Source: Pseudanabaena sp. FACHB-1998 (GTDB lineage: Bacteria; Cyanobacteriota; Cyanobacteriia; Pseudanabaenales; Pseudanabaenaceae). Taken from it: a stretch of 63,166 bases of DNA. Numbering within the stretch: position 1 is the stretch's first letter; every line of letters starts with the position of its first letter. Location: contig NZ_JACJQA010000002.1 in NCBI RefSeq assembly GCF_014696355.1, positions 1-63,166 on the forward strand. Direction: 5' to 3'. The position numbers were made by a program, and so were the translations under genes. Under the pieces are notes generated by a model that was given only the letters and a program-made list of their open reading frames with translations, was not told the DNA's origin and searched no databases. Below are positions 59,819-63,166 of this stretch, one piece after another.

Positions 59819-61459
59819 ATGACTACTTCTTTGTTTGTGGAAGAGCAGGCTAATGGAATTGCCTTTTATATCAATGGGGAATTGCAATTCCACTCTGCTG
59901 ACGAAGCGATTTATCATGAGTATCTGGCTATTCCAGCGATCGCTTTAGCTGCCAAGCGATTTCCAAATCAGTCTTTACGGGTGTTGATCTGTGGGGGGGG
60001 AGATGGGCTAGCCGCAAGGGATGCCTTAAGATTTCCGCAGGTGGGGCAAATTGACTTAGTTGACTATTCACAGGAGGTGATTGATCTCGCTAAATCAACT
60101 TTTGCACCTTTTAATCAAGATAGTTTAACTAATTCTAAAGTTAGTGTGCATATCCATGAAGCTTTTGCTTTTTTAAGCAACAAAATCAGCAACTCGACTT
60201 TTGAAAACGAGACAAAGCCCTTAGATGAAAGTTTTCAACATCCGAAAGAGAAAGCTTCTGCTCACAAGTATCATGCGATTATTTGTGACTTTACTTATCC
60301 AATTTCCATTGAAGACACACAAGTTTATTCCCAAGAATGGTTTGGCTTACTCAAGCAAGTATTAATCCCTTCAGGAACCATTGCGATTAATGCGGTATCT
60401 CCCAATCACAATACCTTAGCCTTTTGGTGTATTTATAAATCTATTGAGGCAAATGGATTAGATGTTAAACCCATGCAGTTAGTGATTCCTTCTTTTGTTA
60501 ATCATGACTATGGTTCGTGGGGATTTTTATTGGCTTCAGAGCAAGAAATTACTGATATAGATATAGAATCTTTAGATATTCCGAGAGATTTGTGTATCTT
60601 AAATTTAACGGATCTAAGGAAAGCTTTTGTTTTAGATCAGGCGATCGCAAAGGCAAAAGATCTAGTAATTTCCCACCAAAAAGATTCATCTCAACTATTT
60701 TTCTATTTACTAAATCATCGCAATCTTACAATTCCACATACTGAAGTTCTATCACAGGATTTAGAACCATCCACTCATGTTGATTTTCTTAATTCTAATT
60801 ATCATTCTAATGAGCAGTTAAAAACAGACTTGCAGTTAAAAACAGACTTACAGAAGATTGATTTAAGCCAAAATCCGTTATCTTTATTTACAAATAGTGA
60901 CCCCATGAGTTTGGATAATTTGGCTAAGGCTTGGCTCAAACAATTAGAAACAAGTCCTGATGATTTGTTAATTCCAGCGCAACATTATTCGCAAACTTCG
61001 GGAGTCTCTAAAGAATGGATAGGACGGGTCAAAGGCTTATTAGGACAGATTAATCTACCTCGCCTAATTACCAAAATTCTAGAGCGATCGCAAGATTTAC
61101 CTCAAGAAATTGCGGCAGATTTACGCGAACTACAATCTAAATTAAAAAGTTTTCAAAGGTCATCTCACCCGCTAAACAATAATTCTAATAATTTACATAA
61201 TTATGAATCTAATTTAGTAAATCTATCAGATCGACCTTCTTTTAATCTCACCACAGCCAAAGTGATTGCAATTCTATCTCTAACTTTGCTAGTTGCCAAT
61301 CTCGCCGCCCCCGATGCTGTATTTGCCAAAGGTTCTACAACTTCCTATGGTAGTGCTAGCTCAGGGGATGGTAGTGGTGGATTAAGTATTTTGGGAGTAA
61401 TGATGATGATTGGTGGGATTTATTGGCTAATCAATATTGCTAATGATGAGAGTAAGTAA
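59819..61459 (+). CDS. Spermidine synthase-like methyltransferase-fold protein with C-terminal TM region
   Basis: 546 residues, much longer than the ~280 of spermidine synthase. Residues ~50-240 carry the fold: LRVLICGGGDGLAARDALRF, IDLVDYSQEVIDLAKSTF, and AIICDFTYP as the catalytic-like acidic region. The C-terminal half is unlike the enzyme: polar, then a signal-like helix LTLLVANLAAPDAVFA, and a Gly/Ser-rich stretch GSASSGDGSGGLS before another helix GVMMMIGGIYWLI. It may be a membrane-linked aminopropyltransferase-like protein, possibly of peptide or lipid substrates. Operon with DUF4178. Confidence 0.78.
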   Translation: MTTSLFVEEQANGIAFYINGELQFHSADEAIYHEYLAIPAIALAAKRFPNQSLRVLICGGGDGLAARDALRFPQVGQIDLVDYSQEVIDLAKSTFAPFNQDSLTNSKVSVHIHEAFAFLSNKISNSTFENETKPLDESFQHPKEKASAHKYHAIICDFTYPISIEDTQVYSQEWFGLLKQVLIPSGTIAINAVSPNHNTLAFWCIYKSIEANGLDVKPMQLVIPSFVNHDYGSWGFLLASEQEITDIDIESLDIPRDLCILNLTDLRKAFVLDQAIAKAKDLVISHQKDSSQLFFYLLNHRNLTIPHTEVLSQDLEPSTHVDFLNSNYHSNEQLKTDLQLKTDLQKIDLSQNPLSLFTNSDPMSLDNLAKAWLKQLETSPDDLLIPAQHYSQTSGVSKEWIGRVKGLLGQINLPRLITKILERSQDLPQEIAADLRELQSKLKSFQRSSHPLNNNSNNLHNYESNLVNLSDRPSFNLTTAKVIAILSLTLLVANLAAPDAVFAKGSTTSYGSASSGDGSGGLSILGVMMMIGGIYWLINIANDESK

Positions 61460-61474
61460 GCTGGAATAAGTAAA

Positions 61475-62476
61475 GTGATTTTTAGAAAATTAGTAAATAG
61501 CGATCGCCAAGCTTGGGACAAATTAACTCAAACCCATACCCAAGGTTGCTTTATGCAATCTTGGGCATGGGCTAACTTTCGAGAAATGGATGGCTACCAA
61601 ACTTTTCGCTATGGATTTTTTGATGAATTTAATCAACTAATTGGTGGATGTATCTTCTATTTCTATCCCCAGCCTAGCTCTGCTAATTTAATCTTTGCCC
61701 CTGCTGCGCCCTTATTACCCAAAACTTTAGAATCTCAAGCTATGGAGATGCTAATTACCGAGGCAGAGACCTTAGCTAAAACCAAAGAGAATCAGGGTGG
61801 TGCGATCGCCTTACGCATTGAACCTTTGCTAAACACTAAACCTGAATGGCTATCTGCGGATTTCGTGCGATCGCCTGCGGACATTATGCCATCAGAAACT
61901 CTATGGATTGATTTACAAAAAACTGAAGCAGAATTACTTTCCGCAATGCATTCCAAAGGCCGTTATAACATCTGTCTCAGCCACCGCTATGGCGTAGAAA
62001 CTACGTTTACCAACAATGATGATGCAATTCCTCATTTTTACGATTTATTTTACGAAACAGCTCACCGTCAAGGTTTCTTGAGCGAACCCTACGGGTTTTT
62101 CATCAAATTATGTCAGACTCTATTTCGAGAAAGTATGGCAGAAATAGGATTTGCCAAATATCAAGGCTCTATTCTTGCCACAATATTAGTAATCTATTGG
62201 GGCGATCGCTGCACTTATCTATATGGAGGTCGCAGTGAAAGCGATCGGCAAGTGATGCCCGTCTATGCGCTGCATTGGGCAGCTATCAAACGTGCTAAAC
62301 AACGGGGTTATAAAATTTATGACTTCTACGGATACAGTGAAGATCCCAACCATGCCTATTATAAATTTTCACAATTCAAGAAAAAATTCGGTGGCAAAAT
62401 AATCAACACCATCGGCGCTCACGACTATTTTTTTTACGATCACTTAGCAAACATAATCGTCCGTCTATTAAAATAG
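61475..62476 (+). CDS. FemAB-like GNAT-fold transferase
   Basis: 333 residues, GTG start 15 bases after the previous gene. Two GNAT-like lobes: SDRQAWDKLTQTHTQGCFMQSWAW (N-terminal FemAB motif) and LHSKGRYNICLS-type/IGFAKYQGSILATILVIYWGDRCTYLYGGRSESDRQVMPVYALHWAAIKRA (C-terminal, with YxYGG and the HWAAI helix). These proteins add amino acids from aminoacyl-tRNA to lipid II or, in cyanobacteria, to unknown acceptors. Last gene of the DUF4178 operon. Function inferred only. Confidence 0.78.
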   Translation: MIFRKLVNSDRQAWDKLTQTHTQGCFMQSWAWANFREMDGYQTFRYGFFDEFNQLIGGCIFYFYPQPSSANLIFAPAAPLLPKTLESQAMEMLITEAETLAKTKENQGGAIALRIEPLLNTKPEWLSADFVRSPADIMPSETLWIDLQKTEAELLSAMHSKGRYNICLSHRYGVETTFTNNDDAIPHFYDLFYETAHRQGFLSEPYGFFIKLCQTLFRESMAEIGFAKYQGSILATILVIYWGDRCTYLYGGRSESDRQVMPVYALHWAAIKRAKQRGYKIYDFYGYSEDPNHAYYKFSQFKKKFGGKIINTIGAHDYFFYDHLANIIVRLLK

Positions 62477-62500
62477 CCCTACCTAATTGCAGTTCCAAAA

Positions 62501-63166
62501 CTAATCCTTCCAATAACAATTTTGACTCCACCTGCTTCTTCGCTTTTGTAGCAACATAATTAACCCTAAATAACGTGAGTTCGGGTTAAGCAGAAGGAGG
62601 TAAAGCCCATTCCATGTGGAGTGAAGGCTTTTTTGGTTGGTGACAATAAGCAATAAGCCCGCAAATGCATTGATCATGGCATTGATGGGACTGCGATGAC
62701 GAGAATGTTCAATCTGTGAAATATTTTTGAGTTGGTCAATGATCGTCTCAATGATTGAGCGTTTGCGAGAAAGCAACTTATCAGTCAAGCGCATCAAGCG
62801 ATTTTTCATATTGCGCTTTGGTTTGGCAAAGAACTCAATGCCAAAATCTTGGAACAGTTGAGATGCTAACGATTGAGACAGATAACCACGATCGGCAAAC
62901 ACTTTGCCAAACATAAATTTGAGCAAATCAGGGATAGGTTTACGGTCATCAACGTTGCCTGGAGTAATTTGGATATTCAGTAACTCACCGCACTCATTGA
63001 CCAGCAGATGCAGTTTGAAGCCAAAGAACCAATCTACTGATTGATGTCTTGCCGAGAGTGTAAAGTGAAATGTGTAAAGTCTGGGATGTATGCAGAGAGA
63101 TAATCTAGCCACACAATAACTAACACAAAAACCGATGAATATTCGCAAAGAATTGCTAGATGAATT
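62501..63166 (-). mobile_element. IS982-family insertion sequence, right part
   Basis: The transposase frame 62501-63148 and beyond has VDWFFGFKLHLLVNECGELLNIQITPGNVDDRKP (DDE domain, second Asp in GNVDDRKP), KVFADRGYLSQSL and SIIETIIDQLKNISQIEHSRHRS. The 5' part lies beyond the window edge. A candidate terminal repeat AACGTGAGTTCGGGTT lies near 62573-62588. The reading frame passes through it into host DNA, so the last ~20 residues are not native. Confidence 0.75.

Overview
The window reads as a cyanobacterial chromosome segment. The HIP1 octamer GCGATCGC and close variants recur every few hundred bases inside genes. The gene content is also cyanobacterial: a DesB-type omega-3 desaturase, DUF928 and DUF4178 proteins, a Sll0783-type nitrilase cluster with NtcA boxes, ClpS, and a C-terminal fragment of an Rpn/DUF4351-type protein. 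A Pseudanabaena-like genus is a guess that I cannot confirm from the sequence.

Layout. 1-6.6 kb is accessory: a STAND-type NTPase, a HicA/HicB pair whose toxin gene is frameshifted, small secreted proteins, a collagen-like secreted protein, and a DUF433/DUF5615 toxin-antitoxin-like pair. 6.8-27 kb is mostly housekeeping and signalling: a DUF815 ATPase, tRNA-Pro, a membrane rhodanese, LpxA, a large hybrid histidine kinase, a TIGR01777 epimerase, tRNA-Tyr, a CPBP protease, ClpS, DesB, RecQ, an FHA-GGDEF-EAL protein, an M61 peptidase, a ferritin-like protein and BioF. 27.2-33.2 kb is a complete-looking Nit1-type cluster (flavoprotein, Sll0783 protein, nitrilase, radical SAM, GNAT, AIR-synthase-like). 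It has two perfect NtcA promoters with identical spacing and -10 boxes. 33-50 kb holds a TrpD-like protein, a ROK glucokinase, a NACHT NTPase, two orphan ABC ATPases around a nuclease-like protein, a GGDEF response regulator, a DnaJ-TPR protein overlapping a solute-binding protein, a DUF928 protein, a GT4 glycosyltransferase, an Rpn remnant, ArgB and hemerythrin. 50-63 kb has rpmF, a SagB-type protein, RelA/SpoT, an anti-sigma kinase, PBP2, IlvC, a DUF4178/spermidine-synthase-like pair, a FemAB-like transferase, and an IS982-type transposase running off the right edge.

The most unusual signal is not a gene. Intergenic regions carry roughly fifty long, nearly perfect palindromes (13-29 bp arms), most with a 3-base loop closed by C-G (GC-GAA-GC, GC-AAA-GC, GC-TTC-GC, GC-TAC-GC). 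The arms differ from site to site but stay complementary. In many cases the arm contains the stop codon, and sometimes the last codons, of the neighbouring gene. One subclass keeps constant outer ends (AAAACCC...GGGTTTT) and a constant core (GGCGC-loop-GCGCC) while the middle of the stem varies with compensation. Some are accompanied by a conserved flanking motif (CTGGGAAGGGAGTA) or by a CTAAGCAAAACTTACAT repeat. They may serve as terminators, but their uniform design, site-specific arms and number suggest an active process, such as template switching or a REP/MITE-like element, that generates or perfects hairpins at gene ends.
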